Source: Hansfordia pulvinata
Taxonomy: Eukaryota > Ascomycota > Sordariomycetes > Xylariales
Length of the DNA stretch: 64,000 nucleotides
Direction: 5' to 3'
Assembly (NCBI GenBank): GCA_006538405.1
Contig: BJKQ01000002.1
Coordinates: 1,116,001 to 1,180,000, forward strand
In this document: piece by piece, positions 45,236 to 56,451 of the stretch
Numbering within the stretch: the stretch's first letter is position 1
Layout of the letters: each line of letters starts with the position of its first letter
Notes under the pieces: model-generated
Told to the model about the DNA's origin: nothing
The model's database searches: none
The model's input: only the letters and a program-made list of their open reading frames with translations
Position numbers and translations under genes: made by a program

Positions 45236-46169
45236 ATGGGAGCAGACCCGAAGCCCCTCAGGATCGCCGTTCTGGTCAACACACCGCCGGCAAACCGGGA
45301 CTTCTGGCTCGACGTTCGCATGGCCTGGACAGAAGCCCTGGCCGCAGCCGCCGCCGTGGACCTCTACGATCCGGTCGACGAGCGCGCCCTCCCGGACGCG
45401 TCGGCGTACGACCTGGTGGTGCTGAGCGGCGGCAAGGCGGACGCGTCGGGCTCCGACCCCTGGGTTCTGGCTGTGCTGGACTACGTGCAGGCTACCGTGC
45501 GCCGCGCCCCCGGCACCAAGATCCTGGGCGTCTGCTGGGGCCACCAGGCCGTGTCCAGGGCCCTCGGCGGCAGCGTGAGAGCCGTCCCCTCGGGGCCTAT
45601 AGTGAGTGACCCCTAGAGATACCTATACCTACCTACTCGTAGTCAGACCCCTGGGACGAGACGAGACAGGGATGCGCGACGTGGTCCGACTGCAGGGCTG
45701 ATCGTTGGGGAACAGGCTGCTATACAGGACATCAAGCTCACCGAGGCCGGCAAGAGCTTCTTCCCATTCGCAGCAGCAGCTGGGCAGTATGTAAGTGACC
45801 AGTCAGACGCCGGTCAATCTATGCCTCGACAAAAACCCCCCAACCTCGATCTAACACGCTCTTCCCATCCCCACTGCTGCAGCGAGCACCGAGTTCCACG
45901 TCCGCGAGGTCGCCGCGCCCCCGCCCGACTTTGTCCCACTGGCCGAGGGCCACGAGTGCTTCGTCAACGCGGCCAACACCGTGCTCACGTTCCAGGCCCA
46001 CCCGGAGCTGAGCCACGAGCTGGCCCGCAAGCTGCTGCTGGAGGAGGACCCGGAGTACAACGGAGGCCTGTCCGGGGAGCAGGTGGCCAGGGAGCTGAGG
46101 CGGCTGGACGAGGAGCCGACTGACGGGGCGAGGCTGATGCAGAGGGTCTTGCAGTGGGTGAGAGAGTAG
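45236..46169 (+). CDS. Class I glutamine amidotransferase-like protein, 3 exons, one apparent frameshift
   Basis: Stand-alone GATase1 (GMP-synthase amidotransferase-like) protein of the fungal type often annotated as a copper/iron-regulated glutamine amidotransferase. Exons 45236-45601, 45716-45790 and 45883-46169. The nucleophile is in LGVCWGHQ (C100), the catalytic His-Glu in TFQAHPEL, with GGK at 65-67 in the oxyanion region. The first junction gives SGPIAAIQDIKLTEAGKSFF, as in homologues. The second junction uses a good donor (TATGTAAGT), a branch-like CTAACAC and TGCAG, but the frame of exon 3 (STEFHVREVAAPP) needs one more base. Adding a G to the GGG near 45782-45784 would give AAAAGAVSSTEFHVREV. 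The alternative is an atypical GAG acceptor a few bases on, which would drop three residues. The predicted length is about 242 residues. The substrate is unknown. Confidence 0.82.
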
Positions 46170-47002
46170 GTAGGTGAAGAGATGTGACTCTATAAAGAAG
46201 GGACAAGGGGGGAAACAAAAGAAGAGAAGATCAGTAGGACTGCTACATGGCAGCGTCGTGGAACAGTCTTTTGTGCAACGTTGTGGTCATGTCAGTCAAA
46301 TTTCTTAGCAATATCTGAGTAATGTGTACCTAGGTATGTGGTAGAGTTCAATGCAAGAGTCTGTCTGATGAATTCCAGTGTTCTTACATTTACGTCCACG
46401 GACCCTAAAAGCAACGGTCGTGGCAAGCTCTCGCGGATGGCCTTTCCTTTCCCGGCAAGAGGCAGCGAGCACACGGTGGCAGCAGCAGCCGCAGCAGCAG
46501 CCGCAGCAGCGATGGTGGGGCTGTCGGATGCCAAGACCGGGAACATGCGAGTTATGGAATCCGACGCGACTCCATCGAACCACCTCGCTCCCACTGCCCT
46601 GAAAACGTGCGAGTTATCTCCGAGGAGACCCAGACCAGACTGGACCACGTGCAGACACTACCAGCGCCGCCAAAGATGCACACAGCCCGAGACTTTCGCC
46701 AGCATACTCGTACGGGTGCACCATCCTTTCCAATCGACCGAATGCGCCACTCCGGGCGCATCTCCAGACTCCCTCGCCACTGCCCGAGACACTGCCACTG
46801 GGTGGTCGGTCCCCGAGTGACTGCCCGGCGCACCGATTCTCGGGCCCTGGAGGAGGACGAGAAGGAGAGGGAAGAGGGGGGGTTCCAGAGCCGACTGGGA
46901 TCTTGACATGATCTGTTCTGATCCGACCTGACCAGAGCCCCCGGCCGAGCTGCTCCATGCTCTGACACATCTCCGTGGCCCCGCAGCTGTCGCTGGAACA
47001 AC
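46170..47002. other. Intergenic, upstream of the Zn2Cys6 gene
   Basis: A GCAGCA run (46478-46510) gives chance poly-Ala or poly-Gln frames. No supported gene. Confidence 0.5.
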
Positions 47003-47104
47003 ATGTATCAGCCGCCGCCGCCCAGGCCCAAGAAGACGAATATAGTCCGCTCCCGCGACGGCTGCAAGAGCTGCCGCGAGCGGCGCACAAAGGTAAGGCG
47101 GTTC

Positions 47105-47158
<54 letters not shown>

Positions 47159-48856
47159 ATGCGCTGGCGTCTTGTCCCCACACCCGTTCGAGGCGTATCG
47201 CGTGGGCCTTCACCACTAACTCGACGACGACCTCAGTGCGATGAGAAGAAGCCGACGTGCGGGACCTGCCTGAGGCTGGGCAGAGCCTGCGAGCCTTTCA
47301 AGCCGCCTCTGCAGTTTCGGGTGGTCACACCGGGACGGGGCCCCCCGGCATCCGATCCGAGCCGCAGGGTGCCGTCTGTCAATGCGCCGTGCTCCGTTCA
47401 GCGCCGCCCAGGGAGCCCGCAGATCGGCAGCCTCGGCGTGATCCGGTCCCTGCAGCATACCGAGAGGGACGTCTTCTACTCGACCTACTGGGAAGACCGC
47501 TGTCTGCCAGCTCTGCACCCCATCTTCCACGCAGCCACTCGGCTGCATGGGCTCCCGGCTCTGCGGGATGCCATCCTCGCCCTGTCCTCGTGCAATATCA
47601 GCCGCATCCACGCCGAGAAGAAGCCGTCGGCGTCTCTGGCCATCACGGGCGGCTTCAGCCCCAGCATGACGCACCAGACACGGTGCCAGCTGTATTACTC
47701 GTCAGCCATACGCAGATTCACGTTGCTTACCCAGGAGGACTACCAGGGCAACGTGGCGCTGTCGCTGACCGTGCTGGTCTTATTTGGCTACATCGAGGCC
47801 TCCATGGGCAACTTTGATGGTTTCTACAAGCACGTGCAAGGCCTGACGGCCTTCCTCGAGCAGCTCCGCGAGAGGACTGGAGACCCGTTCTTCCGCGCCC
47901 TCCTGTCCGCGTGGCTGCAGTCGCAGTTCCTCGTGTGGTGGGCCCGGGCGTATTTCAGCAACCTGGCCGTGCAGAGGCAACTGCAGCCGATCGCTTTGCC
48001 GGCGGAGCTCGAGGGGCCGGGCGGCTCTCTACACGAGCGACGTGTGACAGTATTGAGTATCATGTGCGAGTCGCACCGGCTGAATGTCAAGGAGACACTG
48101 AAGCACTGGCAGCACCAGCCAGGTGAGGAGGACTCGGGTCCCTTGCGAGAAGACCGCTTGCGAACGGGACCAGATGAGCTGCTAGTCGTCTGCAGGCGTC
48201 TCGAGGCCGAAGCCAAGCGGCTTGACGAGTGGTGCCAGAGCCTGCCGCCTGCGGAGCAGCCGGTCGGGGCCGGGGAGCCAGGGCCGGCCACGCGGACGCT
48301 GGATCCGATGCGATTCGCATCCCACGACGCCGCGCTCAACTTTGGCTACTGCGTGGTGGCGCGGATGATGCAGAGCACACCGTTCCTGCGCGGTGTGGCG
48401 TCGCGGTCGGGCGAGGTGCTCGGGCGCGAGTGCGGCGAAGCGGAGGGGTGGGCGCGGCTGCTGGTGCGCATCGCGGACGGGGTGGAAGTGCGGACGTGCG
48501 TGACGCAGAATAGTTACACGATCGGCTTCTCGGGGCTGCTGATGGCGGCGTCGCTGCGGTGCCAGGACGGGGAGCTGGGGGCGCGGATGGAGCGCTGGCT
48601 GCGGCAGCTCAGGGACACGCAGCCGACCGAGGAGGGCGCGTTCCCCATCTACCAGGCGTTGGCGGTGGTGCGGGCCGTCAACCAGCTGAGGGCGCGGGGC
48701 CGGGACGCGTACGGCCTGTCGCAGCCGGTGGACGACGGCGGCGGGACGCCCAAGTTCACGGGGTACAACAGCCAGGTGATCACCCGACTGATGGTGCACG
48801 GCAAGTCGAGGGAGAGCGGGGAGCTGTTCACGGAGACTATAGATTTCGACGCGTGA
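47003..48856 (+). CDS. Zn2Cys6 transcription factor with fungal-specific TF domain, 2 exons
   Basis: Nuclear DNA-binding regulator. Exons 47003-47092 and 47237-48856 give 569 residues. Splicing assembles the zinc cluster CKSCRERRTKCDEKKPTC then GTCLRLGRAC, with Cys at 21, 24, 31, 38, 41 and 48, an exact CX2CX6CX6CX2CX6C. The junction falls after K30, directly before the third Cys. The region from about residue 110 onward is the fungal-specific TF domain (DVFYSTYWEDRCLPAL, ALRDAILALSSCNISR, CQLYYSSAIRRF, VLVLFGYIEASMGNFDGFY, HVQGLTAFLE), and the protein ends ELFTETIDFDA. The 144-base intron contains an AC microsatellite, is a multiple of three and has no in-frame stop, so a retained form would also be translated but would have a split zinc cluster. 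Target genes are unknown; neighbouring amidotransferase and SDR genes are possible targets only by position. Confidence 0.92.
47107..47154. repeat. (AC)24 microsatellite in the Zn2Cys6 gene intron
   Basis: Uninterrupted. In the retained-intron frame it would read as alternating His-Thr. Any unit change would shift that frame, while the spliced form would be unaffected. Confidence 0.95.
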
Positions 48857-49662
48857 CTTGGGGGCTGCTGTGCAGGGTACCCAAGGTGATGATGCCGGCT
48901 AAGATGAATGGCAAATGTGGATGTGTGAGCAGAGAGGGAGGCGACGACAGGGAGCGGCTTCAGCCTGAATATATCTCATGTTGTTGAGTCCTGGCTTGAC
49001 GTCTGTCAGCTGGAGGTTAGGTAAGGTAGGTAGGGAAGGTACGGATTAATGCACGTACCGGGTTCGCGGACTCCGGATCGGGATGCAGGACGGACTGCCG
49101 CCCGGGAACGGATGCGAAATACAATGGCGGTCAATGGGCCCAGGGTTCAGGTGTGGGGAGCGTAAATGTACGAGTACCGGACGGTTTCGAGACAACAAAG
49201 AGCCCTTGGTGCCCTCCCTCCCTCTGGGCTCTCTGTCTGCTGCTGCAGCGGCACTGATGATATGGAAGCCCACGTGAAAGTACCTGCTGCCGTCCCTGGG
49301 CCCGGGCGACTGTTGTCGGGTGGGGTGTCGGGCTCGGAGTCGTTGACGCTGGAACCAACGCTGGTGACGCAAGGCGTAGCTCTGGCCTGGGTGCAGTGGG
49401 CGGCTATTAGTGCAAGCCCGTACGAGTACTCGGGCTCCTGTAGTGCACTGCGCCCAGCCCGAATACTGGAGGCGCCCTAGGTGCTCGGCCCAGGTCCCTC
49501 CTTTCTGTTCCGTAGCGGCTGGCCGGCGAATCTCAAACTCCCATCATCTGGCCGCCGCCCGGACGAACCCCTCGACCCTGACTTCAACCTCTTCGGTGTC
49601 GCATCCCCCCCAAACCGTACCCTCTGTTCGTGCTGGCCGTCGACCTTCGACCCTCCGCAGCC
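48857..49662. other. Intergenic between the Zn2Cys6 and Atg33-like genes
   Basis: Two copies of GTACGAGTAC (49168-49177 and 49420-49429) and a TAAGGTAGGTAGG word near 49022. No gene seen. Confidence 0.5.
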
Positions 49663-50516
49663 ATGTCGACAAGGAAGATCTCCGCCCTCAAGTTCGTCGG
49701 GACCGTCTCCCTCGGTCTCATGACGGTGAGCACTTTACCCACCCCCCTCCCAGCTGCGCCCGTCAGATGAGGCCATTCCCGTCTCCCAGCCCGACCTCGC
49801 CCTCAGCCTTGTTCCACCGTCGCACGCACGCACACAACACCCGCACCCGCATATGCGCATCGCGCCCTGGCACCCCCCCGAACCACACGCTGGTAGATAC
49901 TGATCGCAATCTTCTGATAGGGCGCCTCCTACACCCTCTCCGCGTTCACTCTCCCCTCCCTGCTCGAGCTCCCGTCCGCCTCGGCCGCCGCCAAGTCCTT
50001 CCGCTCCGTCTCGGACTCCTCGAACAAGCACCTGGGCGCCCTGACCAGCATCTCGGGCACCGCCTTCTTCCTCGCCTTCGCCCTGTCCCCCGCGGCCTCA
50101 AGCACCCCTACCTGCTCTACACGTCGCTCTTCTGCTTCGGCACCCGCCTGGCCGCCGGCGTCACCCCGGCGCTCCTCGGCGGGCCCGCCGCCGAGGCCTC
50201 GTCGGCCGCCGCCCGCAAGCGCGCCGCCCTGCGCCAGGCCCGCAGGGACCGCCAGGACGCCCGCCGCATGGAGTCGAGCTACGAGGTCCTGGGTGGCGGC
50301 GGCGGCAGCCACCACAGCGCCAGCAGCGGCGACGAGCAGGAGGCCGAGGAGGAGGAGATCAACGGCGAGGAGATCCGCGCCGAGGTCGACCTGTTCGTCA
50401 GGAACCAGCTGGTCCAGACCGCCATCGCCGGCGTCGGCTTCATGATGGCCGTCGTCGGCATCTGGGGCGACGGCACCTTGTCTGTCGGCCACCGTTCCCT
50501 TGTCATCCAGGTGTAG
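49663..50516 (+). CDS. atg33: Atg33-like mitophagy protein, 2 exons, one apparent frameshift
   Basis: Small mitochondrial outer-membrane protein of the Atg33 type, needed for mitophagy in yeast. Exons 49663-49725 and 49921-50516 (donor GTGAGC, acceptor ATAG). The N-terminus ISALKFVGTVSLGLMTGASYTLSAFTLP gives the first hydrophobic segment (split as ISALKFVGTVSLGLMTG and ASYTLSAFTLP). ALTSISGTAFFLAFALSP is the second segment and GLKHPYLLYTSLFCFGTRL matches the family signature LRHPYLLYG. TAIAGVGFMMAVVGIWGDG near the C-terminus matches the Atg33 ending AVIGVYGD. Between SP and GLKHPYLLY one base is missing in a C5 run (50087-50091); one more C gives ALSPRGLKHPYLLY and a 219-residue protein, which is the expected size. 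A charged, Ala/Arg-rich and acidic loop separates segments 3 and 4. The assignment is by short motifs and topology. Confidence 0.8.
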
Positions 50517-53500
50517 AGGGGCGTCATGGATTTTTCCATTTTGCTTTATTCCACCCCCTGCTTGGGATTGGCGAGTCGGACAGCGTGGCGGAGGAGCTTC
50601 CCCTTGCCGGCCCAAGATCTCAGCCACAGGGGCAGTGGCGGGCTATACATCCAGCTGCCGCCTGATCCATCGATGGTGTAGTTGAGGTGGCCATCAAACA
50701 GGGAAACCACAGATATCCGGGAGTTTTATTGGGGCCGGTCAAGGCCAGCCAGGTGTTATGTTCGCTTGATTCTCTACTCCGTCATTTCTTCTGGGTCAAC
50801 ATATACTCTGAGGCTTTCTGCCACAAGCCGCCGGAGGCAGCTTTGATATGCAAACACTGTATGCAGGAATATTGTGCTGGCGGCCAGCGAAAGGCAGAAA
50901 TGCAAGTGCCTCGTTGCTATGTCTCTGGGCTGTGAGGGATAAACCATGATCAAACGCTGGTGAGGAATGGCTATCTGTGGATAGGTAGTTCCGGGCAAGC
51001 TTGTACGATTCTCCTGTCGGCGAGGTGCGTTATCCTCTGAATGTACACCATGTATACCGTATCTGACCTACGGGTTGCGAAGGCTGCCCATGGCTCGGGG
51101 CTTAGAGAGAGCCGGATCACAATGCTCTGCGGGAAAATAGGTATGTCTCCTCTACAGTCCAAAGAGTCTCTATCAGCATCAGCCCAGGGCTGCCAGGCAA
51201 CTGACACACGTCTTGCGCAAGATCGGGGCGTCGCCACCGCTTCCCACCGAGGAGGACACGCGTATCGCGCGCCCGGAGCATCAAACCACCATTCTCCGCC
51301 ACACCTGTGAGCTGCGCCCATTGGCTCCGCCTGAGTTGCAGGTGTATGGGTACACGCGTGGAGATAGGGTGGCATTCCCAGCTACCTACCTACCTCCCAG
51401 ACAGTGTCTGGATGTCCAGCCTCAAGCCCTGTGCACCCCCGTGGCGGCTGACGGCGTGTGTCCTATTAGGCCGGCGGACGCACGCGCGGCGACGAGCAAG
51501 GGGCATTGATCGATCCATCCTCTGCGCTGACCTCCCCGTGCAGAAGTAATGCTGCCAACAGAGCGGGTCCCCTGCCTGCCCTCGCCTTGCTGCCCGGTGT
51601 CTCTTGTTGGGCGGCTGTCTCGAAGCGCTGGCTGTCGGACGGACATTGGGAAGGAGATGGGGAGGACGTTGGAGCCAGTGTCGGGTAGTGCACCCGTCCG
51701 GGAAAGGGAGGACACGCTCGTAGGGGGGAGGGGGGATATTAAAGGGCGTGATCCCGGGTCGGGGTCCTGGGTGGGCTTGACGATGCGACGAAGGTCTTCG
51801 GCGGCCTAGCCAACAACGACGATGATAACTCAAGATGAAAGCACCGGGTAGGTGGCTTAACCATACATGTGGTCTGGGACGCATACATTAGGTACCTCTT
51901 TACCTGCCTGCGTGTAAGCGCATCTCCGTCTGTGGCGTGGCCAGCCCGGAGTCGGCCTCGATCTGACCAGGCTGGGATCTCCCACACTCTACCTTCCGAG
52001 ATTCATTGGCTGGTAAGTAGGCAGAGATCGTAACGAGGAAAACCCGTCCGGAGCATCGAGGCCCCGGCCGCGGTCACAGAGCGAGGGGCTGACCGGCATC
52101 TCGTGGCTGTCATCAATCTCTGCCCGAGGGCGGGTCGCGGAACCCTCTCCCCCGTTCGTCGTTGGACCCTGGATCCTGGCGGGATACCCCCTTTACGTGC
52201 GTATGCGCGTGTGAGCCTCTCGTACTTCATGTACGCAGCTGTATCCGTCAGGGGGAGGGGAGAAGGGTGCCGTGCATCTGTGGTTGCACGAGGGCATCTT
52301 GCATGCATCCAAGACAGAGAGTGAGAGAAACGAGCGGATGGGACGGGGGACTTTGCCGGGGACTAATCTGATCTTGGGGAGATTGTGATTTTCTGGTCAA
52401 CTGATTGAACGACTTCGTCTGATATGTAAGTAGGTAATACATCGATATGCTGGGATAGATGACGCCCGTGATATGGGAGGGAGCTTTGGAGACACCTCTG
52501 GATCTCCAAGGACGTGCAAATACCTAACGTGCTAATTCGTATGCACGGAGTAGGCACTTTTACGGTACTAACTTGGACGGAGGAGATACGAGTCTGGAGC
52601 GCTGCCGAATTGGAAAGCCACCGCGAGCCGACGCTGTTTCGAGCCGCGGCTGATAAGCCCGCCTTCGCTTCCCTTCTTCCCCCACTCTCCCTCCCACCAT
52701 CCATCATCATATCATGGCAGAGCCAACCAGATGCTGTGGTCGCAACGCAGCCGGACAAGGCTTATGTTGGTTTACTGGTCCAGTCAACGACGGAGAAGAC
52801 GAAAACGTCGACAATTCCGTTACAACATTAGATGGCAACCCCCAGTATCTAGTGACTTCCCAGCTCGAGTGGACCTCACAACGGGCTACTCGTACCCTGC
52901 GCTACTGTCTCCCGCGTTAGCCGCAAGCCGAAATGCCTGCGGCTCTCTGCTCCGTATCCTCCCCGAAGGAACCATACCTACCTACCTAAGGCCAAGAGAC
53001 GCCCCGCGAATCCGGAGTACAAGCGGGTCGCCCTACCTACAAGCTCGACATCACTAGGTACACATGTACCTCAGGCACGTCGTCACTCTGCTGCTACCAT
53101 GTACCTACGGCCCCCCACCCCGTTCCCCTTCGTGAGCTATGACGGCACGATACATGCGACGTTCAACCATCCTTTCCACATTGCTGTTGGTTTGACATGG
53201 GGAGTGGCATGCATCCCCGTCGCTGGTCCTGTCGGGTTAGGGGTCTCTTGTATCTCGGGATCGAGGATATTAGGCTGGCCGAATGACAGCGAGTGCTCCG
53301 ACGCCAAGCATTTACCGAGGCAAGTCGCCAGTCTCTTCGGCAGATGGAGAGTTCAAGGCAGATACGGTGGTGATGACTTACATAACGTAATATTTTAAAA
53401 CTCGACAACCTGGATAACCTTAGGTGCCTAACCTGGTTCGAGTCTGCATCTAGGTACGAGCACTGGATGAGGAGGAAGGTACGAGTACGGCCGGCAACCC

Positions 53501-54971
53501 TGCCCGTCTCCGCCCGTCCGGGGCAAGTGGGGTCGGTCGAGTGGTGGGCCGCCTGCCAAACCACGCGACTCCCCCTCCTGCCTTACACCTTGCACTGGCT
53601 GGATCACCACCTGCGACTTCCCTAAGTATGTACGATGTGATGAGGCCGTTTTAACTCGGGCGGCCGCTCAGGTGAAATGGAGGTGCACACCCCGCATCGT
53701 GCCTATGGTCTCTCCATGTCTCTCGCCCCCGGTGTGTCTGTGTCCCGTCCACCAGTCTCTGTGCCTCGTTGCCCCCAGTCTCGCCACGCGCGTCGGTGGA
53801 GCACGCGCATCTCGGATGCACCCCGCCGGCTCAGGCCCGGCCATGTGCCATCTCATCACCTCTGTCCGGTTCTCAGCAGACGAGCACGCCGACTCTAGAG
53901 CTCGTGGGCGGACCGGCAGCGCGGAGTAAGCCGCGGCGGAGGGTCACATCATTCGTCCCTTGCCTTGGGTATAGGAGCTTCTGCTATAAAGCCTGAGGTA
54001 GGTAGGTCTCGACTTTCAATCCGACTGCACCACCACCGCCGCCCGCCCCCGTCTCCGTCCTCGCCCGCCGGCTACACCTGCCCGTCCCAGCGACCGCCCC
54101 TACTGAAACCCGAGGGTGACTGACTGACCATTCTAGCAGCCATCCGCGCCACGCTTCATCCACACAGACACCAAAGTGCCGGGTGTCGACTCAACCCATT
54201 CAGGACTGCCGTGTCGCGGAGTCATGGCGAGACAGCCGCCCTCGTGATCCAACCACTGGAACGGCCGACGCCTCTGGGGTTCCATCTGTTCTGAGACTGC
54301 GTCGCCTACCACTCAGCATTTCTTCCGTTGCTGCCTCCCCCGCCCTTCAGATAGCACTGGCCTCTTTGCCCTCCCCATAGACTGCACAGTCTTTGTGTCC
54401 CCGCGCCGTTCCTTGAAACTGCCCGGAAACGCCATTCTGCGCTTCAGCTCGCCTATTTCCTTCCCTGCCACTGTCAGATTTCGGGTAGCACAAGCTTGCC
54501 TGTCCCTTTCATCCACTCTGCGCGCGCGCGCGCGCGTGTCTAGACCGCGATCCCTTGCCCTCGGCCTACCACCTCTCGCTTCGCCTTGCATATAACTGCC
54601 CGTATTATAATCTTTTCGCTTCGACAAGAAGCCGTTTGGTAGTCTGGACGACCTGCACCAACCCAGTCATTCCGCTCCCCGCTCGCTGCCAGTCGTCATC
54701 GCTGCATAGCGATAGCGCAGGACTCCCCTCATCGTGGGCACAGAGAGGGAATACCCTTTCCCTACCAAGAGGATAAAGGCCCCAGCTTCTCCTCTGCCCT
54801 CAAAATCAGAAGTATCACTCGAAACAAACACAAACTCGGCACCTCACTGGATCATTTCAGCAACGCAGAGTGAGGGACGAGCAACGAACCCGAGGACACA
54901 AACTCTAATAGGGAGTGATTCTGTGTGTGTGATTGAAATTTGCGTGTGAGCAAGACACATAGGATAAAGCC
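50517..54971. other. Large gene-free gap, 4.5 kb
   Basis: No family-like frame. Copies of the dispersed words occur (for example GTACGAGTAC at 53479-53488 and CTACTCGTACC near 52883). The right part (about 54000-54960) is C/T-rich after a TATAAAG at about 53990 and could be a long leader of the gene at 54972, which is inference. Confidence 0.45.
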
Positions 54972-56246
54972 ATGGCTGTCCACCAACCACAGCAGTCCGT
55001 CTGCGTCTCGTCGGCGCAGACGAGATTCGCCGCATACTCAGCTACCTCCTTCGAGACCAAGCAGCCGGCCGACCCGCTGCTGGCCCTCTTCTTCGGCCGC
55101 CTGCCCCCCGAGCTGCGCCGCGAAGTCTACTCCCTGGCACTGGCCGCCGACGACGCCGACCCAGCCCATCGCCGCCGCCACCTGTCCCTGGGTTTCTGGA
55201 CCCAGTGCGCATGGGTCCAGGCTACCGGCGACACGGGAGCTACCTCTTCCGGCTCCGACACCGACACCGATTCCGATGATAATAGCGCTGGCGCTGGCGG
55301 TCGCGGCAGTGGCAGCGGTAGCGACGGCGATGACGAAGCTGCCCCGCATCCTTGGATGCTGCAGTCGCGGCAGATGTTTGTCGAGGCGTCAGACGTGCTC
55401 TGGAGTATGGTAATTGCCAAAGCACCGCGACGCCGGAGAGGAGGAGACGTGGCGTGGCGTGGCCGCAGGCTGCACGCCTCCCTGGCGACCGGATATGGAG
55501 GCGGATTCGGAGGCGAGCCCCGGCCACTCTTCGCGGGCCTGGCAGCACGGCATCGCCTCACCTGCGGGCGCGATTTTGCCCCCTACAGCCTGGCTATGAC
55601 GTGCCGAGCTGTGCGCCAGGTCCACCTGACGCTGCGCCTGAGCCACGACGTCCTCATGTACGGCGAGGACCTGTGCCGCACCCCGGCCCAATTCGCGGCG
55701 TGGGCGGCGCGCGCTTTCGGTGCCCCGTCCCCGGCCCAATGCCAGCAGAGCCAGGTTCCGGACAAGCAGCATGGCAGAAAGAAGCAGGAGCTCCCGCGCT
55801 TTCCATCCCTGCGGCGCCTTACACTTGCTGTCAGCGTCGGCAGCGTCCCCTATGGCAACACAAGGGTCGAGCCGCTTCGGCGCGCCGTTGTCGAGGATCG
55901 AGGCCTCGACTGGCTGCGCGCCGATCCCTCATGGCGCGCAAACCTGCAGTGCTTGGCGGGCAAGCTGCACCGGCTGGTCACGGACTCCGTAGGAGATGGG
56001 GATCGGAATGGGCAGGTGGATGTGGACTTTGTCGCCGGCAAGTACGGGGAGCCCATATCAGTAGGCGCCCAGCAGGCTATCGCCGCGGCGCTGCGCCTCG
56101 CATACACCGAGATTGACGCCGAGACCGGGTGCGAATCGGACAAGGGAGATGCAGAGGATGAGAAGATTAACAGCATGCTGAAGGGCCGCGCTTCGGGCGA
56201 CCGCCAGGTCGCGCCGCAGTGGTCCAACTACATGTTCAACATGTGA
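54972..56246 (+). CDS. Unassigned protein with an F-box/2EXR-like N-terminal motif
   Basis: Single exon, 424 residues. I do not recognise a characterised function. Near residues 35-57, LLALFFGRLPPELRREVYSLAL has the hallmark of fungal DUF7730/2EXR-type proteins (LPxELRxxIY followed by a helix), which resemble degenerate F-boxes and are numerous in filamentous fungi. WMLQSRQMFVEASDVLW fits the following helix of the same families (the usual LLxTCRQIYxEA). A Gly/Ser/Asp-rich insert (SGSDTDTDSDDNSAGAGGRG) separates them. MTCRAVRQVHLTLRLSHD and FPSLRRLTLAVSVGS look like the beta-strand/leucine-rich part usually found after this motif. The codon usage and intact frame argue that it is real. The start context is GCCATGG. 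The 3' end is 205 bases from the convergent GRF gene. Confidence 0.75.
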   Translation: MAVHQPQQSVCVSSAQTRFAAYSATSFETKQPADPLLALFFGRLPPELRREVYSLALAADDADPAHRRRHLSLGFWTQCAWVQATGDTGATSSGSDTDTDSDDNSAGAGGRGSGSGSDGDDEAAPHPWMLQSRQMFVEASDVLWSMVIAKAPRRRRGGDVAWRGRRLHASLATGYGGGFGGEPRPLFAGLAARHRLTCGRDFAPYSLAMTCRAVRQVHLTLRLSHDVLMYGEDLCRTPAQFAAWAARAFGAPSPAQCQQSQVPDKQHGRKKQELPRFPSLRRLTLAVSVGSVPYGNTRVEPLRRAVVEDRGLDWLRADPSWRANLQCLAGKLHRLVTDSVGDGDRNGQVDVDFVAGKYGEPISVGAQQAIAAALRLAYTEIDAETGCESDKGDAEDEKINSMLKGRASGDRQVAPQWSNYMFNM

Positions 56247-56451
56247 GCAGAATGTGATCTATATTCGTCACGTGCCGTCTTATGGACACTGAGCGCCAAA
56301 GTGCGGAAGTGTAAATAAAACTGTTGGAGTCGCAGGCTGTGGATAGCTACGCATCGGCTGGCCGATCAAGCGCAGCAAGCGGGACCTGTAAATACTCGCA
56401 CTTCGGGGCAAATGATCTTGGGGTTAGGTACTCGTGATTCGATCCCCTCGG

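Noticed and set aside
39464..48856. Secondary-metabolite cluster (two SDRs, FMN protein, amidotransferase, Zn2Cys6 factor)
   Set aside because: There is no backbone enzyme (PKS, NRPS, terpene synthase or DMAT) and the dienoyl-CoA reductase is a housekeeping beta-oxidation enzyme.
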